Origin: Phaeobacter italicus
GTDB lineage: Bacteria > Pseudomonadota > Alphaproteobacteria > Rhodobacterales > Rhodobacteraceae
DNA: 64,000 nucleotides
NCBI RefSeq assembly: GCF_001258055.1
Contig: NZ_CVRM01000032.1
Location: 186,001-250,000, forward strand
Direction of reading: 5' to 3'
Each line of letters starts with the position of its first letter. The first letter of the stretch is position 1. The translations under genes and the position numbers were made by a program. This document shows positions 1 to 8,093 of this stretch, piece after piece. Below the pieces are notes generated by a model. That model saw only the letters and a program-made list of their open reading frames with translations, made no database searches and had not been told where the DNA came from.

Positions 1-162
1 GCTGCTCTGACTGCTGCTGCTTCCACCGCAACCGCGGGCAACCTGTCTGAGCCGGTTGTTGAGCCGGTTGTTGTTGTTGAGCAGGCAGAAAGCTCCTCCA
101 GCGGCATCCTGCTGCCGCTGCTGCTGCTGGTTGTTGTCGGCGCGGCTGTTGCAAGCAACTAA
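1..162 (+). CDS. C-terminal end of a membrane-anchored or secreted protein (5' end outside window)
   Basis: An open frame runs from the first base to a TAA at 160-162, giving 53 residues. The visible part is low in complexity: an Ala/Thr-rich stretch, two Glu-Pro-Val-Val repeats, a run of serines, then a hydrophobic segment of about 15 residues (Ile-Leu-Leu-Pro-Leu through Val-Gly-Ala-Ala-Val-Ala) ending in Ser-Asn. This looks like a flexible linker followed by a C-terminal membrane segment. A strong terminator follows directly, so this is the last gene of its unit. The family cannot be named from this fragment. Confidence 0.7.
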   Translation, partial: AALTAAASTATAGNLSEPVVEPVVVVEQAESSSSGILLPLLLLVVVGAAVASN

Positions 163-184
163 TTGCTCGCATCAGAAAGCAAAG

Positions 185-213
185 AAAGGCGGTGGATTTC
201 CACCGCCTTTTTT
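185..213 (+). terminator. Rho-independent terminator
   Basis: An 8-bp stem (188-195 with 200-207, GGCGGTGG/CCACCGCC) with a 4-nt loop is followed by a run of six T. It lies 25 bases past the stop of the left-edge gene. Confidence 0.9.
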
Positions 214-251
214 CGTGTTCAGGGCATCCGCCAGGACGCGCTTTGAGGATT

Positions 252-280
252 GAAAATACCCCGGACGTTTCCATCCGGGG
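252..280 (-). terminator. Terminator of the hemH / fusion-gene unit
   Basis: A 7-bp stem (259-265 with 274-280, CCCCGGA/TCCGGGG) is followed on the minus strand by TATTTTC. It sits 12 bases past the stop codon of the fusion gene. Confidence 0.75.
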
Positions 281-291
281 CTGTCATCTGC

Positions 292-3200
292 CTAGTCGCA
301 GTGAACCTCGGCCAGAATGCTGTCCATCGTCTCGAGGATCATCTGAATATCCTCTGCATCAATCGTCAGGGGCGGGCGAATTTTGAGGATGTTGTCCTTT
401 GGCCCCTCGCTGCCGATCAGGATTCGGTGGTCGCGCATCCGGTTCTTGAGATAAGAACAGATCGCTGTTGCCTCGGAGCCATCCGGGTTGATCAGTTCCA
501 CGCCGATAAACAACCCCATTCCTCTGACGTCACCAATCGAGGGATAGCGGCCTTGCAGATCCTTCAGGCCGCTCAACAGTTCGCTGCCGCGCAGGCGCGC
601 GTTTTCCTGCAGGCCTTCGTCGTCGACAATGTTCAGAACTTCTGTGCCGATCCGGCAGGACAGGTTTGATCCGCCAAAAGTCGAAAAGAACTCTGGTCCC
701 TGGGCAAAACTCTCAGCGATGTCGCGCGTTGTGACCAGCACACCCAGGGGGTGGCCGTTGCCGATGGGTTTGCCCATCACAACAATGTCCGGGGAGGCCT
801 CTTGGTGTTCAAATCCAAAGTAGTAGTCCCCAAGACGTCCGAGACCTGTCTGGACCTCATCCGCTATGCAGACCCCACCGGCCTTGCGGATTTTTTCATA
901 AACGGCAGCCAGATACCCCTTTGGCGGAATGATCTGCCCACCCACGGAGGGGAATGTCTCGGCGATGAAACCAGCAATCCCGTGGCCTGCCTGACGGAGC
1001 TTTGCGATCGCGTCGTCTACAAGATTTGCGTAGTTTTGGGCCCGTTCAGGATCATCGCGGCCGAAGCTGCCGCGATAGTCATCTGCGACCTCGACCAGCT
1101 CAACCCAATCTGACGGCCCCACACCCCCCTTGGCGTTGAACTTATAGGCAGAGACATCGATCACGCCCGTGGTGTTGCCATGATAGCCGTGGTCTGGCGT
1201 TACCATCCCCTTGGCGCCGGTATGGGCCCGCGCCAGTCTCAGCGCCAGCTCGTTCGCTTCGGTTCCTGAGTTCACGAAAAAGCAGACTTCCAAATGCTCG
1301 GGCATCTTTGAAAGAACTTTTTCGGCAAAGGCAGTTTGCGCCGGATGCAGGTAACGGGTGTTGGAGTTCATGCGCTTCAGCTGATCCGCAGCAACGGCCT
1401 GAATGCGCGGATGGGCGTGCCCTACGTGAGGGACGTTATTGTAGGCATCCAGATAGGGCCGCCCCCATTCGTCGAACAGGTGATGTTTCCACCCCCGCAA
1501 GAGCATAACCGGGTCTTGGTAGGTGAGGCTGAGGTTGCCCCCGAAATGTGCCTTGCGCGCGGCCAGAACTGTCGTTTTGTCTGTCGGTTGGTAGCCGGTT
1601 TTCTCTGCTGGCAGGTTCAGCAGCGGCGCCGGATTTGGGCATAGGGCATTCCAAAGAACCAGATCATCAGGATCTGCGACCCCTGGCCAGTCCGCTTCGA
1701 TCCCATCGGTGGACAGGGCGATCTGGAAATGGACATGCGGAGCCCAGCCACCGTTCTGATAGGCATTTCCTAGCTGGCAAAATGCCTGTCCACGCGCGAT
1801 CTTGTCCCCTGCCGTGAGCCGCGTGACACATTCCGGATCAAGGTGGCCGTACAGGGTGTAGAATGGATCGCCGTCATCTGTGAGGTGTTTGAGGATGATA
1901 ACACCCCCGTAATCAAGATGATTGGCGCGGTCTTCGACAATCAGCACCTCGCCATCCAGCGGCGCATGGAGCGCCTGACCGGCGGGTGCGAACACATCCA
2001 CCGCGAGGTGCACGGTCCGCCGGTCACTGGCCTTGTATGCGCCTTTGCGAAAGGCGGGCGCGGTATAGATCAGGCGGGGCTCGTTATAGTAGCCGAGCCA
2101 CCACTCAGATCCGTCTTTCCCCGCAAACTCTGCGCCGACCTGTGCGGCTTCTTCCAGCGGCATGTCGAACGGGTTCTGTGGCCAAGTGGAGTTTTCCACT
2201 GACAAGGAACCCATCGGCACGTCGCTCAGGTCGCGGTTCATGATGGGGGCAAAACTGCCGGAATGCTTCTCTAAATAGGCCAAAACACGGTCAGCGCCAT
2301 CGACCACAGGCAGACCGCAGGTTGCCCGCAGTCGGCCCGCAATCAGGGCAGGATGCTCTGCCGGCTGGTCAAGAAAACGCCAAGCTGGTGCTTGCGAGAT
2401 CGTTACGTAAGGATCGTCAGGATGATCTGCAGCCATCAGGGTTGAGTTCACAACGCTGACCGCAAGACGCATCCGCAAGAGCGGCCATAGCAGGTCCAGC
2501 TCTGCCGCGGTGAGCGGATTGACGGCATGGTAGCCGGCCACCAACGACGTTAGGGCCTGTTGTGGTTTTGGGTGATCCAGAACCATATAGGCCGCCGCAA
2601 TTGCCAGATCGCAGATCCGCGGCGCGGCGCACATGTCGCCAAAGTCGATCAGCCCGCTGATATGTTGCGGCGCGCTCAGCTCTCCTGCCACGAGGATATT
2701 ATAGTCGTTGGCATCGTTATGAATCGCTTGGCGGGGCAGGGCCTCCAGCTTTGGCTTGAGCCTGGCAAAATCGGCGCAGATGTCATCAACCAGCTGCCGG
2801 CGGGCAGGGTCGCTGATGCAACCGCTTTCGGCCGCAACCCAATCTGCAGCCATCAGGTCCCATTTGAAATCACGGTGCAGTGCAGGGTGGTCGAAATCTT
2901 TCAAGGCTCGGGTCACGCCGGCCAGCACGGCGCCCACCTCGGTAACAAGGGCGGCGGTCTTGGGGTGACTCTTGGCATAACACCGCCCAGGAAGCCCAGT
3001 CTGGAGCCATACCAGTCGCTCATTGCCTGCTTCGTCAGCAAGGCTCAGGCAGGATGCGCCGTTTTGGGCCGGTATGACACGGGGCAGTGGCAGATCAGGG
3101 GCCGATCGTGCGATCTGGGCAAGGGCGCCAATCTGCACATCAACCAGATCATAGTCGCAACCAGGGCGCATGGCCTTGAGGACATAGATCTGCCCATCTT

Positions 3201-3306
3201 CTGCCTGTGCCAGGAAATTCAGATCGTATTCGCCATCCAGACGGGTCAGCGCCGCCTTGATGCCCCATGTGTCCAAAAGGGCCTTGGCCCAATGCGCAGT
3301 GCTCAT
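292..3306 (-). CDS. Three-domain fusion: APH-type kinase, M23 peptidase-like domain, class-III PLP aminotransferase/phospho-lyase
   Basis: A 1004-residue protein with three domains. Residues 1 to about 340 form an aminoglycoside/hydroxylysine-kinase-type phosphotransferase: the catalytic loop His-Asn-Asp at 196-198 and the metal-binding Asp-Phe-Gly at 221-223 are intact. Residues about 400-545 are an M23/LytM peptidase-like domain with both zinc motifs (H433xxxD437 and H524-Val-H526). Residues about 570-1004 are a class-III aminotransferase with Asp816 and the PLP lysine Lys846. Known family logic: kinases of this type phosphorylate hydroxylysine or ethanolamine, and class-III phospho-lyases then eliminate phosphate and ammonia, so a kinase-lyase fusion makes chemical sense; the true substrate is not visible. 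No signal peptide is present, so the M23 domain should be cytoplasmic, which is odd. The start is ATG 3306 with GGGGAG six bases upstream; the TTG just before it has poorer spacing. It follows hemH by 68 bases and is probably co-transcribed. Confidence 0.9.
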   Translation of the reverse strand: MSTAHWAKALLDTWGIKAALTRLDGEYDLNFLAQAEDGQIYVLKAMRPGCDYDLVDVQIGALAQIARSAPDLPLPRVIPAQNGASCLSLADEAGNERLVWLQTGLPGRCYAKSHPKTAALVTEVGAVLAGVTRALKDFDHPALHRDFKWDLMAADWVAAESGCISDPARRQLVDDICADFARLKPKLEALPRQAIHNDANDYNILVAGELSAPQHISGLIDFGDMCAAPRICDLAIAAAYMVLDHPKPQQALTSLVAGYHAVNPLTAAELDLLWPLLRMRLAVSVVNSTLMAADHPDDPYVTISQAPAWRFLDQPAEHPALIAGRLRATCGLPVVDGADRVLAYLEKHSGSFAPIMNRDLSDVPMGSLSVENSTWPQNPFDMPLEEAAQVGAEFAGKDGSEWWLGYYNEPRLIYTAPAFRKGAYKASDRRTVHLAVDVFAPAGQALHAPLDGEVLIVEDRANHLDYGGVIILKHLTDDGDPFYTLYGHLDPECVTRLTAGDKIARGQAFCQLGNAYQNGGWAPHVHFQIALSTDGIEADWPGVADPDDLVLWNALCPNPAPLLNLPAEKTGYQPTDKTTVLAARKAHFGGNLSLTYQDPVMLLRGWKHHLFDEWGRPYLDAYNNVPHVGHAHPRIQAVAADQLKRMNSNTRYLHPAQTAFAEKVLSKMPEHLEVCFFVNSGTEANELALRLARAHTGAKGMVTPDHGYHGNTTGVIDVSAYKFNAKGGVGPSDWVELVEVADDYRGSFGRDDPERAQNYANLVDDAIAKLRQAGHGIAGFIAETFPSVGGQIIPPKGYLAAVYEKIRKAGGVCIADEVQTGLGRLGDYYFGFEHQEASPDIVVMGKPIGNGHPLGVLVTTRDIAESFAQGPEFFSTFGGSNLSCRIGTEVLNIVDDEGLQENARLRGSELLSGLKDLQGRYPSIGDVRGMGLFIGVELINPDGSEATAICSYLKNRMRDHRILIGSEGPKDNILKIRPPLTIDAEDIQMILETMDSILAEVHCD

Positions 3307-3307
3307 C

Positions 3308-3375
3308 AAATTCTCCCCGGTTCCGGCTTAGTCCGGCTTCCAATATTGGATCCTATTTGGACCGGGGAGGAATTT
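3308..3375 (-). promoter_or_regulatory. Intercistronic hairpin that buries the fusion gene's ribosome-binding site
   Basis: Two arms, 3361-3375 and 3308-3321, are complementary over 14 bp with a single bulged base. On the minus-strand mRNA the first arm begins at the last base of the hemH stop codon. The second arm contains the GGGGAG Shine-Dalgarno of the fusion gene. No T-run follows, so this is unlikely to be a terminator. A ribosome finishing hemH would cover the first arm and free the second, suggesting translational coupling (inference). Confidence 0.6.
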
Positions 3376-4436
3376 TAGTCCAGCCACCCTTTCAAATTGC
3401 GCTCGATGACACCGGCAAGTGCGTCGATATGTTCGGGATCGTCGTTGAGGCAGGGGATGTAGAGGAATTCCTCACCGCCTGCCTCTTCAAAGCTCTCGCG
3501 GATCTCTTCGTTGATCTCTTCCAGCGTTTCGATGCAATCCGCGGAAAACGCAGGTGCGATGACCGCAATGTTCTTTTTGCCTTCGTGGGCAAGGGTTGCA
3601 ACGTGATCAACTGTATAGGGCTTCAGCCATTCTTCGGGGCCGAAAACGGACTGGAAGGTGGTGGTGATTTCGGTATCCGCCCAACCCAGACGTTCCTTCA
3701 GAAGGCGCGTCGTTTTCTGACACTGGCAGTGATACGGATCGCCCTGCATCAGGTAGCGTTTCGGCATTCCGTGATAGGAGACAACCAGGATGTCCGGTTT
3801 CTTTTCCGCCGCTGCATAGGCTTTCTCCACGGATCGGGCGAGTGCGTCGATATAGGCGGGATCGTCAAAATAGGGGGCGACGGTGCGGGATGCGGGTTGC
3901 CATGGCTCGTCCATCAGTGCCCGAAAGAACTGATCGTTGGCAGTGGCCGAGGTCGCGCCGGCATATTGCGGATAAAGCGGCAGAAACAGGATCTTCTGGC
4001 AGCCTGCGTCAATCATCGCCCGAACCTTGGATTTGGTGGACGGGTTGCCGTAGCGCATGCAGAAATCAACCATCACCTCGCCGCCATAGCGGGCTTGCAG
4101 TTTCTCTGCCATGGCCGCTGTTTGGTCTTTCGTGATCGTCATCAGGGGGCTTTCGCCCTTGTCGTGGTTCCAGATCGATTTGTAGGCCGCACCGGATGTA
4201 AAGGGCCGCTTGGTGAGAATGATCAGCTGCAGCAGTGGCTGCCATTTCCAGGATGCGTAGTCGATCACACGCTTGTCTGACAGAAACTCGTTCAGATAGC
4301 GGCGCATGGGCCAATAGCTGTAGTCATCGGGCGTGCCGAGATTGGCCAGCAGCACGCCGACCTTGGCCGGAGCGATCTTGGGGTGATCGGCCGGGGCATG
4401 GGCGGGGCAAGTGGCGGGGGCAGTGGCATCCAGCAT
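3375..4436 (-). CDS. hemH: Ferrochelatase
   Basis: 353 residues. It inserts Fe(II) into protoporphyrin IX, the last step of protoheme synthesis, in the cytoplasm or at the inner membrane. Visible family marks are the N-terminal Leu-Ala-Asn-Leu-Gly-Thr-Pro, the Ser-Tyr-His-Gly-Met-Pro segment with the catalytic histidine, a Cys-x-Cys-rich stretch (Tyr-His-Cys-Gln-Cys), Gln-Ser-Val-Phe-Gly, and the Ala-Pro-Ala-Phe-Ser-Ala-Asp-Cys-Ile-Glu-Thr-Leu-Glu-Glu block that carries the acidic metal-site residues. Length is normal. The ATG at 4436 has only a weak AGGACC upstream. The fusion gene lies 68 bases downstream behind an intercistronic hairpin. Confidence 0.97.
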   Translation of the reverse strand: MLDATAPATCPAHAPADHPKIAPAKVGVLLANLGTPDDYSYWPMRRYLNEFLSDKRVIDYASWKWQPLLQLIILTKRPFTSGAAYKSIWNHDKGESPLMTITKDQTAAMAEKLQARYGGEVMVDFCMRYGNPSTKSKVRAMIDAGCQKILFLPLYPQYAGATSATANDQFFRALMDEPWQPASRTVAPYFDDPAYIDALARSVEKAYAAAEKKPDILVVSYHGMPKRYLMQGDPYHCQCQKTTRLLKERLGWADTEITTTFQSVFGPEEWLKPYTVDHVATLAHEGKKNIAVIAPAFSADCIETLEEINEEIRESFEEAGGEEFLYIPCLNDDPEHIDALAGVIERNLKGWLD

Positions 4437-4535
4437 CTATCAGGTCCTGTACGATAATCGGTCAGCGGGTCATCAGATCCGCACTAGCAATAAGCCTTTA
4501 CGACGGGCTTGGCCAATCGGATCATTTCACCAGAC

Positions 4536-4554
4536 CCATAGGATAGTCCTATGG
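4536..4554. repeat. Perfect inverted repeat between hemH and the methyltransferase gene
   Basis: CCATAGGA, the 3-nt spacer TAG, then TCCTATGG. No T-run follows on either strand. It lies 11 bases past the methyltransferase stop and 100 bases upstream of hemH, so it could be a hairpin at the 3' end of one gene or a protein-binding site upstream of the other. Confidence 0.5.
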
Positions 4555-4564
4555 CGTGGTGCGT

Positions 4565-5395
4565 CTACTTGGGCAGCTTGGTTTCCGGGACTTTTAGCGC
4601 ATCTGCCAGACGGGCCTTGGCAGATCCGGGGCGCAGAGGTTTTTGCTGGGAGTCGGAGGGCGACCACCCGGTTAGGCAGATCAGCTCGAAGGTTGCAGGA
4701 AGGCGACCATCCGGATCGACAAAAGTGTCGCGATAAATCGTCTCGGCTTCCTGAAACAGACGACGCGGTGCAAGGGTTCTGCGTCTCTGGGACATGGCGT
4801 TGGTTTCACCCATCCCCCGCAGTTCGCGCATCAGGTGCGGCAGATCGCGGTACTTGGCGGTCAGCGGCACGACATCGGCCACCGGCAGGGCAAACCCCGC
4901 CCGCTGCAACAATGCGCCCAGGTCGCGCACCTCTCCCATGGGGGCGATACGGGGCGACAGGCCGCCGCTGATCCGGGTTTCCGCCGTGGCGAGGGCGCTG
5001 CGCAGTTCGTGCAGTGTCTGACCTCCGAACATCAATACCAGAAGCAACCCGTCTTCGCTCAGGGCGCGGTGGCACTGAATCAGCTGGCCAACCGGGTCAT
5101 TGGCCCAATGCAGACACATGGCATGGACGACCAGATCATGGGCGCCCACCTCCAGATCCAGAACATCTGTATCTGGGACGTGCTTTGCGTTTGGCAGACA
5201 GTTGTCCCAGACCTCCGCAAAAGGCGCAACAACAGCGGGCCGGGTAAAGAATCTGTTAACCAAGGAAAGCCGATCCTCGATTTCGTCCCGGGCAATTTCA
5301 TGCAGGAACAGGGAATCGGGCGTCAGTCGGGCACGTTGGGCCGCAAGGGCGCGACGGTCAAACAGCTGCGGGCGGGGCGTCTGGGCTTGGGTCAT
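4565..5395 (-). CDS. SAM-dependent methyltransferase, BioC/NDUFAF5-like
   Basis: 276 residues with a class-I methyltransferase layout: an acidic strand (Asp-Val-Leu-Asp-Leu-Glu-Val-Gly), then a His-Trp-Ala-Asn-Asp motif near the middle, and Leu-Ile-Gln-Cys-His-Arg-Ala-Leu followed by Asp-Gly-Leu-Leu-Leu, the usual beta-4/beta-5 region. This arrangement is typical of the BioC / NDUFAF5 (C20orf7) subfamily, whose mitochondrial member hydroxylates a complex-I arginine. The bacterial substrate is unknown. The glycine-rich SAM loop is degenerate compared with UbiG in this same window. It is divergent from comF with only 14 bases between start codons. Confidence 0.85.
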   Translation of the reverse strand: MTQAQTPRPQLFDRRALAAQRARLTPDSLFLHEIARDEIEDRLSLVNRFFTRPAVVAPFAEVWDNCLPNAKHVPDTDVLDLEVGAHDLVVHAMCLHWANDPVGQLIQCHRALSEDGLLLVLMFGGQTLHELRSALATAETRISGGLSPRIAPMGEVRDLGALLQRAGFALPVADVVPLTAKYRDLPHLMRELRGMGETNAMSQRRRTLAPRRLFQEAETIYRDTFVDPDGRLPATFELICLTGWSPSDSQQKPLRPGSAKARLADALKVPETKLPK

Positions 5396-5409
5396 GAGGG
5401 CTATTTAGG

Positions 5410-6138
5410 ATGTTGGCGGGGGGGATACAAACAGCAGTTTCGCTGATCTACCCGCCCAGATGCCTGGCATGTGGCGATTGGGTCGAAAGCGATTTTGGTC
5501 TCTGTGGTCCCTGTTGGCGGGATACGCCTTTTGTCGGCGGGTTATGCTGTGATGGTTGCGGACTTCCGATGATGGGAGAGGACGATGGGTTCGCGATGGC
5601 CTGTGATGACTGCCTGGCCCATCCACGCCCTTGGGTGCAGGGGCGGGCTGCCCTCCTTTATGAAGGCACGGCGCGAAGGCTGATCCTGGGCCTGAAACAT
5701 GGCGACCGGACGGATATCGTTGCGCCTGCTGCCGACTGGCTTGCCAAGGCGACAGCGGTATTGGCTGTTGATGACCCAATCATTGCGCCAGTCCCGTTGC
5801 ATTGGAGCCGCTATTTGCGGCGGCGCTACAATCAGTCCGCCTTGCTGGCGCAGGCGTTGGCGGCACGACTGGGGCGGCGTTGTTGCCCTGATCTTCTGCT
5901 GCGGTCGCGCAGGACGCCGTCGTTGGAAGGCAAGAGCAGAGCCCAACGCCAGGCCATCCTCGACGGCAGCATTCGGGTCAATCCGAAACATGGACCGCTG
6001 ATCCAAAATCGGTCTGTGGTGATCGTCGATGACGTGATGACCAGCGGTGCGACACTGGCTGCCTGTACCATGGCTTGCCTTGGGGCGGGGGCAGATGTGG
6101 TTCGGGTTGCGGTGCTGGCCCGTGTCACGCGGACGTGA
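5410..6138 (+). CDS. comF: ComF-family phosphoribosyltransferase-like protein
   Basis: 242 residues. The N-terminal 70 residues hold paired cysteines typical of the ComF zinc finger (Cys-Leu-Ala-Cys, Cys-Gly-Pro-Cys, Cys-Cys-Asp-Gly-Cys, Cys-Asp-Asp-Cys). The C-terminal part is a PRTase fold with the PRPP-binding signature Val-Ile-Val-Asp-Asp-Val-Met-Thr-Ser-Gly-Ala-Thr. In naturally competent bacteria ComF acts in the cytoplasm on incoming DNA; whether it does so here cannot be read from the sequence. It is divergent from the methyltransferase gene and shares its short promoter region. Confidence 0.92.
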   Translation: MLAGGIQTAVSLIYPPRCLACGDWVESDFGLCGPCWRDTPFVGGLCCDGCGLPMMGEDDGFAMACDDCLAHPRPWVQGRAALLYEGTARRLILGLKHGDRTDIVAPAADWLAKATAVLAVDDPIIAPVPLHWSRYLRRRYNQSALLAQALAARLGRRCCPDLLLRSRRTPSLEGKSRAQRQAILDGSIRVNPKHGPLIQNRSVVIVDDVMTSGATLAACTMACLGAGADVVRVAVLARVTRT

Positions 6139-6223
6139 TTGCGATGAAACCGGGCTGGCAATTTGTCGCAAGACTACCCAAGTTCAGGGCTGACACGCAT
6201 TTCAGACCTTATGGAGACCCCGA

Positions 6224-6481
6224 ATGAAACCCGTAGAAATCTACACATCGCCGCTCTGCGGCTTTTGCCACGCTGCCAAACGCCTTCTGAAACAGAAGGG
6301 GGTTGAGTTTTCTGAGGTGGACGTTCTGGCCAATCCTGGCCGCAAGGCAGAGATGATCGAGCGGGCGAATGGCGGGCGCACCGTTCCGCAGATCTTTATC
6401 GGGGACACCCATGTCGGTGGTTGCGACGATCTTTACGCATTGGATCGTTCGGGCAAGCTGGATCCGCTTCTGGCGGCCTGA
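6224..6481 (+). CDS. grxC: Glutaredoxin 3
   Basis: 85 residues, full length for a bacterial GrxC. A dithiol active site Cys-Gly-Phe-Cys lies at residues 12-15, with the glutathione-site Thr-Val-Pro-Gln and Gly-Gly-Cys-Asp-Asp further on. It reduces glutathione-mixed disulfides and ribonucleotide reductase in the cytoplasm. GGAGACCCCG precedes the ATG. It is followed after 67 bases by the nitrilase gene, and all three genes grxC, nitrilase and marR point the same way, suggesting an operon. Confidence 0.95.
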   Translation: MKPVEIYTSPLCGFCHAAKRLLKQKGVEFSEVDVLANPGRKAEMIERANGGRTVPQIFIGDTHVGGCDDLYALDRSGKLDPLLAA

Positions 6482-6548
6482 TAGGGTTCGCCAAAACCCG
6501 ACTGGTCGGGGCGTTGTGCCCCGATCCAGCACCCAAAGGACCATTCTC

Positions 6549-7379
6549 ATGCGCGCGGCTTTGCTCCAAATCACCTCCACTGATCAGCCGCCGGAAAACC
6601 TGCGCATAGTGACCAGGATGATTGAAGAGGCGGTCGCGGGCGGCGCAGGCTTTGTCCTGACCCCAGAAGTGACGAACTGCCTTTCTTCCAGTCGCAAACA
6701 TCAACATGCCGTCCTGCATCACGAGGACGAAGACCCGACACTTGCCGCCCTGCGCAAAGAGGCGGCGCGCCATGGTATCTGGCTTCTGATCGGATCACTT
6801 GGTGTCAAAACCCATGACGAGGACGAGCGGTTTGCCAATCGCCAGATCCTGATTGATCCGCAGGGAGAGATCGTCGCGCGCTACGACAAGATCCATATGT
6901 TCGATGTGGATGTCACGCCAGAAGAAACATATCGAGAATCTGATGGTTATCGGCCGGGCACCCGCGCGGTGGTGGCGGACACGCCATTCGCCAAAATCGG
7001 TATGACCATATGTTATGACGTGCGCTTTCCCTATCTGCATCGCAGGCTTGCCAAGGCAGGCGCGCAGGTTCTGGTCGCGCCGGCAGCGTTTTCGCATGTG
7101 ACCGGCGCCGCGCATTGGCACGCTCTGTTGCAGGCCCGCGCGATCGAAACGGGCTGCTATGTTCTTGCGCCGGCCCAGACCGGGGTTCATCCGGCATCCG
7201 TTGGCAAATCGCGGCAGACCTACGGCCATAGTCTGGTTGTCGCGCCCTGGGGCGAAATCCTGTCGGATGCTGGTACCGATGTCGGGGTAAGCTACGTTGA
7301 TCTTGACCTTGAGAAAGTGTCACAAGCGCGCAGGCAGGTTCCCTCCCTGTCCCACGACCGAGAATTCGACGGCCCCTGA
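6549..7379 (+). CDS. Carbon-nitrogen hydrolase, Nit1-like
   Basis: 276 residues. The nitrilase-superfamily catalytic triad is intact: Glu40 (Thr-Pro-Glu), Lys114 (Tyr-Asp-Lys-Ile-His-Met-Phe) and Cys155 (Ile-Cys-Tyr-Asp-Val-Arg-Phe-Pro). The Tyr-Asp-Lys-Ile-His-Met-Phe-Asp segment is typical of the Nit1 branch, whose characterised members hydrolyse deaminated glutathione. That activity would fit the grxC gene upstream, but it is inferred. The frame stays open further upstream into grxC; ATG 6549 was chosen because it starts the conserved Ala-Ala-Leu-Leu-Gln-Ile strand. Its stop codon overlaps the marR start by one base. Confidence 0.93.
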   Translation: MRAALLQITSTDQPPENLRIVTRMIEEAVAGGAGFVLTPEVTNCLSSSRKHQHAVLHHEDEDPTLAALRKEAARHGIWLLIGSLGVKTHDEDERFANRQILIDPQGEIVARYDKIHMFDVDVTPEETYRESDGYRPGTRAVVADTPFAKIGMTICYDVRFPYLHRRLAKAGAQVLVAPAAFSHVTGAAHWHALLQARAIETGCYVLAPAQTGVHPASVGKSRQTYGHSLVVAPWGEILSDAGTDVGVSYVDLDLEKVSQARRQVPSLSHDREFDGP

Positions 7380-7822
7380 TGGATGAAAACAACTCTCTTG
7401 CGGTTTCGCTGTTCAGCGAGATCCTGATGGCAGACCAGCTGGCACGGACCCGGCTTGGTCAGGCGTTGCCAAAGGGGATGGAACTGTCTCATTTTTCGGT
7501 TCTCAATCATCTGGCGCGCACCGGGACTGAACGCACGCCAGCCCAGCTGGCCAAGGCGTTTCACGTGACACGTGGTGCGATGACAAACACGCTGAGCAAG
7601 CTGGAGACGGCAGGGTATGTGCATATTCGCCCCGACTGGGACGATGCGCGCCGCAAGATGGTAGCGATCAGCCCTGCTGGGCGACAGGCGCGGGATGCGG
7701 CATTGGCGAGCATTGTGCCGATGATTTCCGAGGTGGTGAACGAATTGGGCGCCGATCGGGTCAAATCCGCGCTCCCCATCCTGCGGGAGTTCCGCATCAA
7801 ACTGGGCAGCAACGACACCTGA
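7379..7822 (+). CDS. MarR-family transcriptional regulator
   Basis: 147 residues with a central winged helix: Thr-Pro-Ala-Gln-Leu-Ala-Lys-Ala-Phe then Arg-Gly-Ala-Met-Thr-Asn-Thr-Leu-Ser-Lys-Leu (recognition helix), and the wing Arg-Pro-Asp-Trp-Asp-Asp-Ala-Arg-Arg-Lys. MarR dimers usually repress neighbouring genes and respond to small phenolic or oxidising ligands. Translation is coupled to the nitrilase gene by a TGATG overlap. A terminator follows at 7863. Confidence 0.92.
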   Translation: MDENNSLAVSLFSEILMADQLARTRLGQALPKGMELSHFSVLNHLARTGTERTPAQLAKAFHVTRGAMTNTLSKLETAGYVHIRPDWDDARRKMVAISPAGRQARDAALASIVPMISEVVNELGADRVKSALPILREFRIKLGSNDT

Positions 7823-7862
7823 TCAGGGTCGCTCGCAAAAATACTCTCTGAAAATGGAAAGG

Positions 7863-7885
7863 ACGTCTGCAAGCAGACGTTCTTT
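7863..7885 (+). terminator. Terminator after marR
   Basis: The self-complementary arms ACGTCTGC (7863-7870) and GCAGACGT (7873-7880) are followed by TCTTT. It lies 40 bases past the marR stop. The rest of the 271-base gap to ubiG shows no open reading frame I would defend. Confidence 0.7.
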
Positions 7886-8093
7886 AGCCCCCCGTCAGGC
7901 TGGTCCGTGAGTGGTACTCTTACCGACAGGCAGACCCGGAACAAGGGCCTTGTGCATTCACTCGGTGACAGATCAAATAGTTTGACCTTGATACAGACCT
8001 AACACGCCACCCGAACCATCCCAACGGTGCAGAAGGATGAACTCCTATCCTTTCGTATAGGGCAGAGAGATTCGAACAGGTTTATCGGTGGTA

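Noticed and set aside
2560-3378. 272-codon frame opposite the fusion gene
   Set aside because: Shadow of the kinase domain.
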